64,000 bases of DNA, taken from NCBI RefSeq assembly GCF_002941025.1, contig NZ_PTJS01000001.1:992001-1056000 (forward strand). Direction: 5' to 3'. A program made the position numbers and the translations under genes. Of this stretch, positions 1 through 8,489 are shown in pieces (within the stretch, counting starts at the first letter, position 1; every line of letters starts with the position of its first letter). The notes beneath the pieces were generated by a model that worked only from the letters and a program-made list of their open reading frames with translations, had not been told where the DNA came from and searched no databases. This stretch comes from Streptomyces sp. QL37 (GTDB taxonomy: Bacteria > Actinomycetota > Actinomycetes > Streptomycetales > Streptomycetaceae).

Positions 1-380
1 TCGGCCTCCCCCTTGTGGCGGAAGGTGTCGATGAGTTCGCGGGCGTTGCGCTCGATGACGGGCAGGAACTTCTCCTGGAGGTCGGCGCCGCGGAAGGCGG
101 GGGCGACCAGGGCCCGGCGTACGGCGTGTTCCCTGCCGCTGAGCTGGAGAATGGTACGGCCGTGGACGGGCTCGAGCTGCCAGTCGTAGTTCTCGGTGGT
201 GAACTCCTGCGCCCGGTCCTTGAAGACGCGCTCGACGTCCTCGTACCGCGAGACGAGGTAGCTCCCCGTGGCCTCGTGGTGGATCAGCGGGGCGCTCTCA
301 CGCATCGTCCGGTAGGCCCCGTAGGGATCAGCGGCGAAGGCGGGGGAGAGAATATCGGGCGGTGAGGACGCCTGGGACAC
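1..380 (-). CDS. Cytochrome P450, N-terminal part (truncated by window edge)
   Basis: The reverse strand reads about 126 residues of a bacterial P450 with no stop, running off the left edge. After a short leader come DPYGAYRTMRESAPLIHHEA and YLVSRYEDVERVFKD, the helix A / beta-1 region of soluble actinobacterial P450s, then a C-helix region LSGREHAVRRALVAPAF with the H-x-x-x-R pair that contacts the heme propionates. I chose the GTG at 380 because AGGAG lies about 6 nt upstream; an in-frame ATG at 416 lacks one. The I-helix, K-helix and heme-cysteine loop are outside the window, so the subfamily and integrity are unknown. It is divergent from an ATP-grasp gene across about 106 nt. The family uses ferredoxin-delivered electrons to monooxygenate small substrates; the substrate cannot be told from this part. 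Confidence 0.85.
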   Translation of the reverse strand, partial: MSQASSPPDILSPAFAADPYGAYRTMRESAPLIHHEATGSYLVSRYEDVERVFKDRAQEFTTENYDWQLEPVHGRTILQLSGREHAVRRALVAPAFRGADLQEKFLPVIERNARELIDTFRHKGEA

Positions 381-486
381 GTGTGACTCCTGTGGGGCAG
401 AGAGCAGGGGCTTCATCGCCGTGAACGGGCAACACCAGCAAGGCTATTGACCGTCAGCCGGATAGCGAACCCCCTGGGAGTACTTC

Positions 487-1323
487 TTGATCGCCGGGTC
501 CGAGGCACCACGTCCGTCCGTCCTGTTCGTCACCGACCTCGCCTACGAGGCGCGCGGGCGGCGCTACAGCGACGAGGACATCTTCCTGACGTCCCGGCTG
601 CGCGAGACCTTCGACATCGCGCTCTGTCATCCCCGGGACGCGGCGGCGCTGATGGACGGGTTCGACGGGGTCGTCGTCCGCAACAGCGGGCCGGTCCTGC
701 ACTACCAGGAGGCCTACGACGCGTTCCGTACCCGGGCGCGGGAGTCGGGGACGCGGGTCTACAACACGCTCGACGGGCGCGGGGACATGGCCGGCAAGCA
801 GTATCTGGTCGATCTGAGCCGGGCCGGCTTCCCGGTGATCCCGACCGTGGACCGTGCGGCGGATCTCGGGCTGCTTCCCCGGTCGGCAGGTTATGTGGTC
901 AAGCCCAAGCTCGGCGCGGACTCGGTGGGTCTGCGCTTCACCGAGGAGCCGGAGTATCCCGGGGGCGCCGACGGCACACTGCTCGTCCAGCCCAGGATCG
1001 ACTTCCGCTACGAGGTGTCCTTCTACTTCGTCGACCACGACTTCCAGTACGCCCTCCACGCGCCCCGTCCGGAGAGGCGCTGGGTGCTCGAACCGTACGT
1101 CCCCAGCTCCGAGGACCTGGACTTCGCACGCCGCTTCGTCGGGTGGAACACCCTCACGCGGGGCATCCAGCGGGTGGACGCCTGCCGGACGCCGGAGGGC
1201 GGCCTGCTGCTCGTCGAGCTGGAGGACCTCAATCCGTATCTGTCGCTCGACCTGGTGCCGGAAGAGGTCCGAGAGGCGTTCGTCGCCCGGATGAGGGACT
1301 CCGTACGGGAGCTGCTCGCCTGA
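487..1323 (+). CDS. ATP-grasp superfamily protein
   Basis: A 278-residue protein that looks like a RimK/glutathione-synthetase-type ATP-grasp ligase. The N-terminal third is a Rossmann-like preATP-grasp region (SVLFVTDLAYEARGRRYSDE). YVVKPKLGADSVGL near residue 140 resembles the ATP-binding lysine and glycine loop. LLLVELEDLNPYLSLDL near residue 245 carries the acidic E...E/D-x-N-P metal-binding pattern. The start is a TTG at 487 with GGGAG 6 nt upstream; an in-frame TAG at 463-465 rules out a longer protein. Such enzymes join a carboxylate to an amine, thiol or amino acid with ATP. The substrate is not inferable. It is followed after 54 nt by an exporter and is divergent from a P450, a context that would suit small-molecule tailoring and export, but this is inference. 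Confidence 0.7.
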   Translation: MIAGSEAPRPSVLFVTDLAYEARGRRYSDEDIFLTSRLRETFDIALCHPRDAAALMDGFDGVVVRNSGPVLHYQEAYDAFRTRARESGTRVYNTLDGRGDMAGKQYLVDLSRAGFPVIPTVDRAADLGLLPRSAGYVVKPKLGADSVGLRFTEEPEYPGGADGTLLVQPRIDFRYEVSFYFVDHDFQYALHAPRPERRWVLEPYVPSSEDLDFARRFVGWNTLTRGIQRVDACRTPEGGLLLVELEDLNPYLSLDLVPEEVREAFVARMRDSVRELLA

Positions 1324-1377
1324 CCCGTCCGGCCCGTCCCGCATGCGTGGGGCCGGACCGGGTGTGAGGGTGCGAGG

Positions 1378-3450
1378 GTGACCACTGCCAGCGAGACCGC
1401 CCCCGCCGCGCAGAGTGCCGCAGCGCCACCCGTCCTCGACCCCAGACGCCGGAACATCGTGTTCGCCACGATCGTCCTGGGGATTCTGCTCGCCGCGCTG
1501 GACCAGACGATCGTGGGGACGGCGCTCCCCACCATCGTCTCGGACCTCGGCGGTGCGGAGCACATGTCGTGGGTCGTGACCGCGTATCTGCTGGCGGAGA
1601 CCGTGGCGACGGTCCTGGTCGGCAAGTTCGGCGACCTCTTCGGCCGGAAGCTGATCTTCCAGATCTCGGCCGTCATCTTCATCACCGGTTCGTTCCTCTG
1701 CGGTCTCGCGTCCAACATGCTGCTGCTGATCATCTGGCGTGGTCTGCAGGGCATCGGCGCGGGCGGGCTCATGGTCACCGCCATGGCGCTGATCGCCGAC
1801 GTCATCCCGCTGCGCGAACGAGGCAAGTACCAGGGGGCGATCGGTGCGGTCTTCGGCGTCGCCACGGTGGTCGGACCGCTGCTGGGCGGGCTGTTCACCG
1901 ACCATCTGACCTGGCGGTGGGCGTTCTACGTCAATGTGCCGATCGCGATCGTGGTGGTCATCGCGGCCGCCCGCACGATCCCCTCCGTGCGCGCGGCCGG
2001 ACGGCCGGTCATCGACTACCTGGGCATCGCGCTGGTCGCCGTCGGCGCCAGCGCGCTGATCCTCGGCACGAGCTGGGGCGGCAACGAGTACGCCTGGGGC
2101 TCACCGGTCATCATCGGCCTCTTCGTCGGCGGCCTCGTCGCACTGGCGCTCTTCTGCGTCGTGGAGACGCGGGCGAAGGAGCCGATGCTGCCGATGAGGC
2201 TGTTCCGCAACCCGGTGTTCGCGGTCTGCTCCATCCTGAGTTTCATCGTGGGCTTCGCCATGCTCGGCGCGATGATCTATCTGCCGACCTATCTGCAGTA
2301 CGTCGACGGGGACTCGGCCACCCTGTCCGGGGTGCGGACCCTGCCCCTGGTGGTGGGTCTGCTGGCGGCCTCGATCTTCAGCGGCAACGTGGTGAGCAAG
2401 ACCGGCCACTACCGCTTCTTCCCTGTCATCGGTTCGCTCGTCATGGCGGTCGGCCTCTACCTCCTGTCCCGGATGGGCCCCGGCAGCGGCATCTGGCTGG
2501 AGTCGCTGTACATGCTGGTGCTGGGCATCGGTATCGGTCTGTCGATGCAGGTGCTGACGATCGCCGTGCAGAACACGGTCGACTACGCGGACCTCGGCAC
2601 CGCCACGTCCGGCGTGACGTTCTTCCGTACGCTCGGCAGCTCGTTCGGCACGGCGGTGTTCGGCACGATCTACGCCAACGCCCTGCGGCCGAATCTGACG
2701 CAGGGCGTCGAGCAGGCGGCCCTGGCCGGCGGTGATCCGGCCTCGCTGGCGCGGGTCGCGGAGAATCCGAAGGCCGTGCACGCCCTGCCCGCCGACCAGA
2801 CCGCGCCCCTCGCCCAGGCGTACGCGGACACCCTGCACACCGTCTTCCTCTGGACGGTGCCGGTGGCCCTGCTGGGGTTCGTCGTCTCGCTCTTCCTGAA
2901 ACAGGTGAAGCTGCGCGACAGCGCCCGTGCGGGCTCCACCGACATGGGTGAGGGCTTCGCCCGGCCGAACACCGGCGACGCGGCGAACGTGCTCGAGTCC
3001 GCCGTGGCCCGGATCCTGCACCAGGCCGGCCCCGACACCGCCCGGCGGATCGTCGCGGACTCCGACACCCGGCTCGACATGGCGGGGGCCTGGGCGGTGA
3101 TGCAGGTCGACCTCTTCACCCGGATGGTGGGCCACGCGGGGCTCAGGCTGATCGCCGCCCGGCACCGCATCCCGCCGGAGGTGCTGGTGCCCGTCTTCGA
3201 CCGGATGATCGAGGAGGGCTATCTCACCGGGGACGGCCGGCTCTTCACGCACACGGCCGCGGGCAGCCGTGAGGCGGCGACGATCTCGGCGGCCTGGGGC
3301 CGCTGGCTCAACGAACGGCTGGCCGAGGACGGTGCCCGGCCCGACGACCGGCAGCTGCGCGCGGCGGTCGACGTGATCGCCAAGCGGCTGCTCGCGGAGG
3401 ACCTGGAGCAGCAGCTCGCTCCGCCCGAGCGGGCGGGGGCTCCGGCCTGA
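1378..3450 (+). CDS. DHA2-family MFS drug exporter with C-terminal winged-helix-like extension
   Basis: A 690-residue proton-driven efflux permease of the 14-helix EmrB/QacA group. Motif A ([11 protein letters not shown], near residue 82) and motif C ([16 protein letters not shown], near residue 157) are clear, and the hydrophobic segments end near residue 510. The last 170 or so residues are soluble, which is unusual for this family (typically 450-550 residues). They resemble a MarR-like winged helix: an alpha-helical stretch, [20 protein letters not shown] followed by a G-D-G-R-L-F-T-H-T wing, then a long helix. The GTG start at 1378 follows GAGGGTG. It lies 54 nt after the ATP-grasp gene and may share its transcript. 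The substrate is unknown. Family assignment is firm; the nature of the tail is my reading. Confidence 0.93.
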   Translation: MTTASETAPAAQSAAAPPVLDPRRRNIVFATIVLGILLAALDQTIVGTALPTIVSDLGGAEHMSWVVTAYLLAETVATVLVGKFGDLFGRKLIFQISAVIFITGSFLCGLASNMLLLIIWRGLQGIGAGGLMVTAMALIADVIPLRERGKYQGAIGAVFGVATVVGPLLGGLFTDHLTWRWAFYVNVPIAIVVVIAAARTIPSVRAAGRPVIDYLGIALVAVGASALILGTSWGGNEYAWGSPVIIGLFVGGLVALALFCVVETRAKEPMLPMRLFRNPVFAVCSILSFIVGFAMLGAMIYLPTYLQYVDGDSATLSGVRTLPLVVGLLAASIFSGNVVSKTGHYRFFPVIGSLVMAVGLYLLSRMGPGSGIWLESLYMLVLGIGIGLSMQVLTIAVQNTVDYADLGTATSGVTFFRTLGSSFGTAVFGTIYANALRPNLTQGVEQAALAGGDPASLARVAENPKAVHALPADQTAPLAQAYADTLHTVFLWTVPVALLGFVVSLFLKQVKLRDSARAGSTDMGEGFARPNTGDAANVLESAVARILHQAGPDTARRIVADSDTRLDMAGAWAVMQVDLFTRMVGHAGLRLIAARHRIPPEVLVPVFDRMIEEGYLTGDGRLFTHTAAGSREAATISAAWGRWLNERLAEDGARPDDRQLRAAVDVIAKRLLAEDLEQQLAPPERAGAPA

Positions 3451-3463
3451 CCAGGGCGGACGG

Positions 3464-3913
3464 CTACTCGACGAAGACCGCGGTCTCGTACACCCAGGCA
3501 CCGTGCTCGCGGACGAAGCGGCTCTGCTCGTGGAGCGAGTCGGGCCTGCCGCCGTCGGTGTAGTGGGCGCGGAAAGTGACCGTACCGATGGTGTGGAAGG
3601 CGCTGCCCTCGGTGGTCGCCAGGATCTCCAGCCGCTCCCAGCGCAGAGCCGGGTCGAAGTCGACGGCCGGCGGACGGGTCGCCGGGTGCCACGTGCGCAG
3701 CAGGTATCCGGCGTCCTGGACGACGAAGGCGGCGTACCGCGAGCGCATCAGCGCCTCGCACGTCGGGGCGGCGACGGTGCCCGCGTGCAGCCGGCCGCAG
3801 CACTCCCCGTAGGCGGACGGCAGACCGCACGGGCACGGTGCCTCCGGGGTGATCCGCGGCGGTCCTGCCTGCGGGGCGTCCGGCCGGCGGGGGCGTGAGG
3901 TGCGTCGTGACAT
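3464..3913 (-). CDS. YchJ-family protein with SEC-C zinc motif
   Basis: A 149-residue protein with a SEC-C-type metal-binding motif near the N-terminus (CPCGLPSAYGECCGRLH, residues about 27-43), followed by the NTF2-like fold of the YchJ/UPF0225 family (EALMRSRYAAFVVQDAGYLL, then TWHP and a conserved W-E-R-L-E-I). The family's biochemical role is not established; the zinc motif resembles that at the SecA C-terminus. It converges on the MFS gene with only 13 nt between the stops, and no terminator hairpin is visible there. The ATG start at 3913 gives the usual family length. Confidence 0.85.
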   Translation of the reverse strand: MSRRTSRPRRPDAPQAGPPRITPEAPCPCGLPSAYGECCGRLHAGTVAAPTCEALMRSRYAAFVVQDAGYLLRTWHPATRPPAVDFDPALRWERLEILATTEGSAFHTIGTVTFRAHYTDGGRPDSLHEQSRFVREHGAWVYETAVFVE

Positions 3914-3988
3914 GCGTCCATTGTGACCTGCCGGCCGGGACTCCCGAGGAACGGGTCACGGGCAAGGCGGTCCCCCGCCGGGGCGCGG

Positions 3989-4798
3989 TCAGCGCTTGCG
4001 CGCCACGCCCGCGTAACCGGGGATGGGCTCGACGCCGGGTACGTCGATGACCTCGCCGAGCTCCGGACGCCAGTCCGCGGAGAGCGAGACGCCCGGCTCG
4101 ACGAGTTCGAGGCCGTGGAAGAACGCGGTGAGTTCGGCGCGCGAGCGGGGCCGCAGGGTCATTCCGCGCGCCTTGTACATGGCACGGGCCTGGGCCGCGC
4201 CCTCGGGGTCGAAGTCACCCGTGGTGTGGGACAGCACGAGGTAGCTGCCGGAGGGCAGCCGCTCCACGAGGCGGTCGACGAGATCGGCGGCCCCGTCCTC
4301 GTCGTCGACGAAGTGCAGCAGGGCGAGGAGGGAGAGCGCGATGGGCCGGTCGAAGTCGAGGATCTTGCCCGCCGCCTCCAGGATGGCGTCGGGCTTGCGG
4401 GCGTCGGCCTGGATGTATTCGGTGGCGCCCTCGGGGGTGGAGCGCAGCAGCGCCGCCGCGTGCGCGAGGACGATCGGGTCGTTGTCGCAGTAGACGACGC
4501 GGGCGTCCGGGGCGGTCCCCTGGGCGATCTGGTGGAGATTCGGCTCGGTGGGTATGCCCGAGCCGATGTCGAGGAACTGGCGCACGCCCTTCTCCGCGAG
4601 CCAGCGGGTGGCCCGGTGCATGAAGGCACGGTTGACCCGGGCCATGTCGCGGCCCCGGGCGTCCAGGGCGAGCAACTGCTGGGCCATCTGTTCGTCGACC
4701 GGGTAGTTGTCCTTGCCCCCGAGGAACCAGTCGTACATCCGGGCGGGATGCGGCTTGCTCGTGTCGATCTCGACGGTCTGGGGGTCCTGCCCGGTCAT
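3989..4798 (-). CDS. SAM-dependent methyltransferase, DUF574/Methyltransf_19 family
   Basis: A 269-residue Rossmann-fold methyltransferase of a family greatly expanded in Streptomyces. The hallmark N-terminus is present (IDTSKPHPARMYDWFLGGKDNYPVD, written here as family context), followed by the SAM-binding glycine motif FLDIGSGIPT near residue 75, the acidic end of strand 2 (VVYCDNDPIVL) and ALLHFVDDED. I start it at the ATG at 4798, where GGAG sits about 7 nt upstream, not at an upstream in-frame ATG at 5014 that would run through the neighbouring DUF397 gene. The target is unknown. These genes often lie beside XRE/DUF397 pairs, as here, but a functional link is unproven. Confidence 0.9.
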   Translation of the reverse strand: MTGQDPQTVEIDTSKPHPARMYDWFLGGKDNYPVDEQMAQQLLALDARGRDMARVNRAFMHRATRWLAEKGVRQFLDIGSGIPTEPNLHQIAQGTAPDARVVYCDNDPIVLAHAAALLRSTPEGATEYIQADARKPDAILEAAGKILDFDRPIALSLLALLHFVDDEDGAADLVDRLVERLPSGSYLVLSHTTGDFDPEGAAQARAMYKARGMTLRPRSRAELTAFFHGLELVEPGVSLSADWRPELGEVIDVPGVEPIPGYAGVARKR

Positions 4799-4863
4799 GA
4801 CGCACTCCGTTGGTCGGGGACTTCGGCGAACAGCGTGTGGTGTGACATCAGGTGGGTCGTGCG

Positions 4864-5100
4864 TCAGGTGAGAAGGAAATCGGCCTGTCCGGACTTGGCG
4901 CCCTGGATGAAGGCGGCGATCTCGCCGTTGGAGTAGATGAGGGCGGGCCCGTCCGGGTCCGCGGACTGACGGACCGCCACCCTGCCGTCGGCCAGCTTCA
5001 TGGCCTCGATGCAATTGCCGCCGTTACCACCGCTCCACGGCTTGTACCAGCCTTCGGTGCCGAGGTCGGCGGCCGGCATGCCGTTGTATATGTGGTTCAT
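4864..5100 (-). CDS. DUF397 small protein, WhiJ-cluster partner
   Basis: A 78-residue DUF397 protein. The typical W-Y-K-x-x-W-S-x-G-N-G-G-N-C-I-E core is at residues 18-32, and the family ending (PALIYSNGEIAAFIQGAKSG) follows. Its ATG overlaps the stop of the upstream XRE regulator by one base (TGATG), so the two are translationally coupled. In S. coelicolor, DUF397 proteins pair with WhiJ-like DNA-binding proteins and modulate development; a partner or antitoxin-like role is plausible but not proven for this pair. Confidence 0.92.
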   Translation of the reverse strand: MNHIYNGMPAADLGTEGWYKPWSGGNGGNCIEAMKLADGRVAVRQSADPDGPALIYSNGEIAAFIQGAKSGQADFLLT

Positions 5101-5960
5101 CACAGCTCCTTGCGGAAGTCCCTGAGGATTTCCTTCGTGCGTTGTGCAGTTGCGGCCTGAGCCGCCATTCGGTCCATGACCTCGAGGTAGGAGGCCACCT
5201 CCGGGCGCGCGTCGAAGTACACGGCGCCCGTCAGGTACTCGCTGTAGACCATGTCGGGCAGCTCGGGGACCGCGAAGCGGAAGAGGACGAACGGGCCGTA
5301 CGTGCCCGGGTGGTGGCCGGTCGCGAACTCCGCGATCTGCAGGGTCACGTTGGGCAGGTCGGTCGCTTCGAGCAGACGGTCGACCTGGGCCCGCATGGCG
5401 TCGGGGCTGCCGACGGGGCGGCGCAGGACCGTCTCGTCCATGACCACCCAGAGCTTCGGCGCCTCCGCCTTGGTGAGCAGTGACTGCCGTTCCATCCGCA
5501 GCGCCACATGGCGCTCGATGTCGGCGGGCCGGGTCTGGCCGACCGCCCCGGTGCGCAGGACGGAGCGCGCGTAGTCCTCGGTCTGCAGGAGCCCGGGGAC
5601 GAAGTGCGGCTCGTACGTGCGCAGGAGGCTCGCGGCGCCCTCCAGGCTGACGTACATGCTGAACCAGTCGGGCAGCACGTCGTGGAAGCGCTGCCACCAA
5701 CCGGGCTTGTTGGCCTCTTCCGCCAGTTCGACGAAGGCGTCGGTCTCGTCGTCTGCGATCCCGTAGGCCTTGAGGAGGAGCTGGACGTACGGGATCTTCA
5801 GCCCGACCTCGGCGGTCTCCATCCTGCGTATGGTCCCCGGGGCGACACGGAGCACCTTCGCCGCCTGGTCCCGGCTCAGGCCCACGCGTTCCCGCAGGTC
5901 CTGCAGGCGCTTACCGAGAACGACCTGGCCCACGGTCGGGGCCGACCGCGGTTCGCTCAC
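5100..5960 (-). CDS. XRE-family regulator, HTH plus DUF5753 (WhiJ-like)
   Basis: A 286-residue transcription factor. Residues about 12-70 form an XRE helix-turn-helix (LGKRLQDLRERVGLSRDQAA, then RVAPGTIRRMET). The rest is DUF5753, with the diagnostic YEPHFVPGLLQTEDYAR and WVVMDETVLRRPVG segments. I chose the GTG at 5960 because GGGAGG lies 6-7 nt upstream; a longer frame to 6173 has no such signal and would cross the divergent promoter. The gene is coupled to DUF397 and divergent from an RsbW-like kinase, which reproduces the WhiJ/AbaA-like modules of Streptomyces. A 27-nt perfect inverted repeat 61 nt upstream (6021-6047) is the obvious candidate operator. Confidence 0.93.
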   Translation of the reverse strand: MSEPRSAPTVGQVVLGKRLQDLRERVGLSRDQAAKVLRVAPGTIRRMETAEVGLKIPYVQLLLKAYGIADDETDAFVELAEEANKPGWWQRFHDVLPDWFSMYVSLEGAASLLRTYEPHFVPGLLQTEDYARSVLRTGAVGQTRPADIERHVALRMERQSLLTKAEAPKLWVVMDETVLRRPVGSPDAMRAQVDRLLEATDLPNVTLQIAEFATGHHPGTYGPFVLFRFAVPELPDMVYSEYLTGAVYFDARPEVASYLEVMDRMAAQAATAQRTKEILRDFRKEL

Positions 5961-6020
5961 TTCAGACCTCCCGATGCGCTGTGTGCGAGCAGTGTGCCAT
6001 GCGCGGGCCTCCAGGGACAC

Positions 6021-6047
6021 AGGCACTCTGAATTTTTCAGAGTGCCT
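6021..6047. promoter_or_regulatory. Perfect inverted repeat between XRE regulator and RsbW-like kinase
   Basis: AGGCACTCTGAA, a 3-nt TTT spacer, then TTCAGAGTGCCT: 12-bp arms with no mismatch in an AT-richer stretch of the divergent intergenic region. It lies 61 nt upstream of the XRE start and about 120 nt upstream of the kinase start. Its symmetry fits a homodimeric HTH operator, most simply the WhiJ-like protein acting on itself and its divergent partner. It could also form an RNA hairpin, but there is no upstream gene to terminate. Confidence 0.6.
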
Positions 6048-6166
6048 CTTGCCAAGTGTTCTTGTCAGGGGGAGAGTTGGTAACCGAACCAAGTTCGCGT
6101 GGTTGCGCCCGCCCCGTCGCGGGACGGTGCGAAGCGTGACACAGCCCCCACTGTGAGGAATCGGTC

Positions 6167-6625
6167 GTGGCACCTGGCAGTGCGCTCATCCCCCGGCTCA
6201 TGGACCTCAGCCCCGGGGCGGAAGCGCTCCGTTACTGCTTCGCGCTGCCGGCGCACCCCGAGTCGGTGGCCGGTGCCCGGCGCCTCACGCGGGCCCGGCT
6301 GGCGGACTGGCGGCTGACGGGGGATGCCCACGACGCGGCGGTGCTGATCGTCTCCGAGCTGGTGACCAACGCGGTGGTGCACACCGCGAGCGCCCGGGTC
6401 GTCTGCGAACTCCGCTGCGAAGACGGCCGCTTGCGCATAGCCGTACAGGACCAGGGCCATCAGCCCGGCGGCCCCCGGCTGTCCCGCACCGCCGACGGGG
6501 AGCACGGGCGCGGGCTGCTGCTCGTCGACTCCATGAGTTCGGCGTGGGGATCCCACGACGCGGGGAACCACTCCGGGCGCATCGTATGGGCCGAACTGCC
6601 GTACGGCCCGGAGCCGGCATGCTGA
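6167..6625 (+). CDS. RsbW-like ATP-binding (anti-sigma kinase type) protein
   Basis: A 152-residue GHKL-fold protein with the N box ELVTNAVVHTAS (residues about 65-76), the G1 region IAVQDQGHQPGGP and the G2 region GEHGRGLLLVDSMS. The family phosphorylates anti-anti-sigma factors or sequesters sigma factors. Streptomyces has dozens of free-standing copies, many of unknown target. The GTG at 6167 has GAGGAA 6 nt upstream. It is divergent from the XRE/DUF397 pair and overlaps the next gene by 7 nt. Whether it still phosphorylates a partner cannot be judged here. Confidence 0.9.
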   Translation: MAPGSALIPRLMDLSPGAEALRYCFALPAHPESVAGARRLTRARLADWRLTGDAHDAAVLIVSELVTNAVVHTASARVVCELRCEDGRLRIAVQDQGHQPGGPRLSRTADGEHGRGLLLVDSMSSAWGSHDAGNHSGRIVWAELPYGPEPAC

Positions 6626-7059
6626 AGCACGCCCTGTCCCAGCTGCTCGGCGCGCGTCGCGGCCGGGTCCCCGAGGAGGACGGCGCTCCGGGCGGGGTCC
6701 GGCTTCCGCTGCCGCCCGCGCTGTCGGCCAGCCTCGGCTGCGACGCGGTGGGCGTGCCCGCACGGTACGGCTTCAGGCTGATGTCTCATCTGCCGCGCGC
6801 CGGATGCGTGTTCGCCGACGCCGACCGGTGGTGGTGGATCGTCCCGTCGGGTTCGGATCTCGATCTGGACTGGCCGGAGCAGGCGTCGTACGCCACCGGG
6901 GCCTACGTCCCCGCCGGTCGCCCCAGGCTGATCCACGCGCCCGACAGCCGTACGCCGTACACGCCGCCCATTCCGCTCTTCCTCATGGTGTGTCAGGTCA
7001 CCGGGGTCGTGCCGTCCTGGGACCCGTCCGGCCGGCCGAAGGCCGTGCCCGCCCCCTGA
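6619..7059 (+). CDS. Conserved hypothetical protein downstream of RsbW-like kinase
   Basis: A 146-residue protein of no family I recognise. The ATG at 6619 overlaps the kinase stop (ATGCTGA), so the two are translationally coupled. There is no signal peptide or membrane helix. A tryptophan-rich centre (DADRWWWIVPSGSDLDLDWPEQASY) is followed by a proline-rich tail with TPPIPLFLMVCQVTG. Proteins with the WWWIVPSGSD pattern are, to my recollection, common beside such kinases in Streptomyces. A role in the same signalling unit is inferred from position only. It converges on the GH4 gene with a 4-nt gap. Confidence 0.75.
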   Translation: MLKHALSQLLGARRGRVPEEDGAPGGVRLPLPPALSASLGCDAVGVPARYGFRLMSHLPRAGCVFADADRWWWIVPSGSDLDLDWPEQASYATGAYVPAGRPRLIHAPDSRTPYTPPIPLFLMVCQVTGVVPSWDPSGRPKAVPAP

Positions 7060-7063
7060 CCGG

Positions 7064-8407
7064 TCACGGCGCGAGGTAGGCGAGGCCGGGGTGGACCTTC
7101 GCGTACCCGTCGACCAGCCGGCGGGCCACGGAGACGGAGTCGACCAGGGGGTGCAGGGCGAAGGCCTTCACGGCCGCGGCGCGCGACCCGGTCTCCGCCG
7201 CTTCGAGCACCGCGCGTTCCACGGCCTTGACCGCGGTGACCAGGCCGACGGCGTGGTACGGGAGCGGGGCGACGGCCACGGGGTGGGCGCCGTTGGCGTC
7301 GACCAGGCAGGGCACCTCGATGACGGCGTCGTCGTCGAGCACCGAGAGGGTGCCCCTGTTACGTACGTCGAGGATCAGCGAGGTGCGCTCGTTGCGGGCG
7401 ACGGCCCGCATCAGGGCGAGTGCCACCTGTTCGTAGCCCCCGGAGTCCAGGTCGCTCTCCTCACGCTCGCCGGCCCCGGCGACGTCGCGGTTCTCCGCCA
7501 TGTACGTGGCCTCGCGTTCGGCGCGCGTACGGTCCCAGGTGGTGAGCGCCGGGGCGCCCGGGTCCTTCATCCGGGCGTAGAAGCCCTCCTGCTGGTCGCG
7601 GAGGAAGGCGCCGCGGGTCTGTTCGGCCTCCTGGTAGGCGCGGACCGCTTCCCGGTTGAAGTAGTAGTAGTGCAGGTACTCGTTGGGGATCGAGCCCAGG
7701 GAGCGCAGCCAGTCCGCCCCGAAGAGCCTGCCCTCCTCGAAGGAGCCCAGCAGCGCGGGATCGGCCAGCAGACGCGGGAGTTCGTCGCGGCCGTCGACCT
7801 CCAGGCCACGGACCCAGCCGAGGTGGTTGAGTCCGACGTAGTCGACCCGGGCCCGGTCCGGATCGGCGCCCAGGACCCGGGCGATGCGGCGGCCGAGCCC
7901 TACCGGGGAGTCGCAGATCCCGATGACCCTGTCGCCGAGGTGACGGGACATGGCCTCGGTGACCAGACCGGCCGGGTTGGTGAAGTTGATGACCCACGCG
8001 TCGGGGGCGAGCCGCGCGATGCGCCGGGCGAGATCGATCGCGACGGGCACGGTGCGCAGCCCGTACGCGATGCCACCCGCGCCGACCGTCTCCTGGCCCA
8101 GGACGCCTTCGTCGAGTGCGACGCGCTCGTCCGCGGCGCGGCCGTCGAGACCGCCGACCCGGATCGCGGAGAAGACGAAGTCCGCGCCGCGCAGTGCCTC
8201 GTCGAGATCGTCGGTGGCGACGACCGCGGGCGCGTCATGGACGCCCCGCGCCTGTTCGTCGAGGACCCGGGCGACGGCGGTGAGCCGGTCCGCGTCCGTG
8301 TCGTACAGGGTCACCCGCGAGACGCGGCCCTCGGCGTGATCGCCGAGCAGTGCCCCGTACACCAGAGGGACCCGGAATCCGCCGCCACCAAGAATTGTCA
8401 GCTTCAC
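7064..8407 (-). CDS. Family 4 glycoside hydrolase (6-phospho-beta-glucosidase type)
   Basis: A 447-residue NAD-dependent GH4 enzyme. The Rossmann start LTILGGGGFRVPLVYGALL, the metal-ligand cysteine in IGICDSPVGLG (near residue 170) and the histidine in GLNHLGWVRG (near residue 200) are all present. GH4 enzymes oxidise C3 of the sugar, eliminate the aglycone and need Mn2+. Most actinobacterial members with CDSP are called 6-phospho-beta-glucosidases, but the substrate is not fixed by sequence and no PTS genes lie nearby. I start at the GTG at 8407, which places the dinucleotide-binding loop at the very N-terminus; the ribosome-binding site there is weak. A longer frame to 8572 would run through the terminator of the preceding P450 operon. 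Confidence 0.9.
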   Translation of the reverse strand: MKLTILGGGGFRVPLVYGALLGDHAEGRVSRVTLYDTDADRLTAVARVLDEQARGVHDAPAVVATDDLDEALRGADFVFSAIRVGGLDGRAADERVALDEGVLGQETVGAGGIAYGLRTVPVAIDLARRIARLAPDAWVINFTNPAGLVTEAMSRHLGDRVIGICDSPVGLGRRIARVLGADPDRARVDYVGLNHLGWVRGLEVDGRDELPRLLADPALLGSFEEGRLFGADWLRSLGSIPNEYLHYYYFNREAVRAYQEAEQTRGAFLRDQQEGFYARMKDPGAPALTTWDRTRAEREATYMAENRDVAGAGEREESDLDSGGYEQVALALMRAVARNERTSLILDVRNRGTLSVLDDDAVIEVPCLVDANGAHPVAVAPLPYHAVGLVTAVKAVERAVLEAAETGSRAAAVKAFALHPLVDSVSVARRLVDGYAKVHPGLAYLAP

Positions 8408-8433
8408 GCTGCTCGATGGTACGGGCCCGGCAG

Positions 8434-8469
8434 CCGGTTGCCCCGGACCCGGAGGCCCGGGGCAACCGG
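8434..8469 (-). terminator. Intrinsic-type hairpin after conservon P450
   Basis: CCGGTTGCCCCGG and its exact complement CCGGGGCAACCGG form a 13-bp stem around a 10-nt loop, 21 nt after the P450 stop and before the GH4 start. There is no U-tract, as is usual in Streptomyces. It separates the conservon operon from the glycosidase gene. Confidence 0.75.
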
Positions 8470-8489
8470 AGCGGCGGACGGTGACGGGC

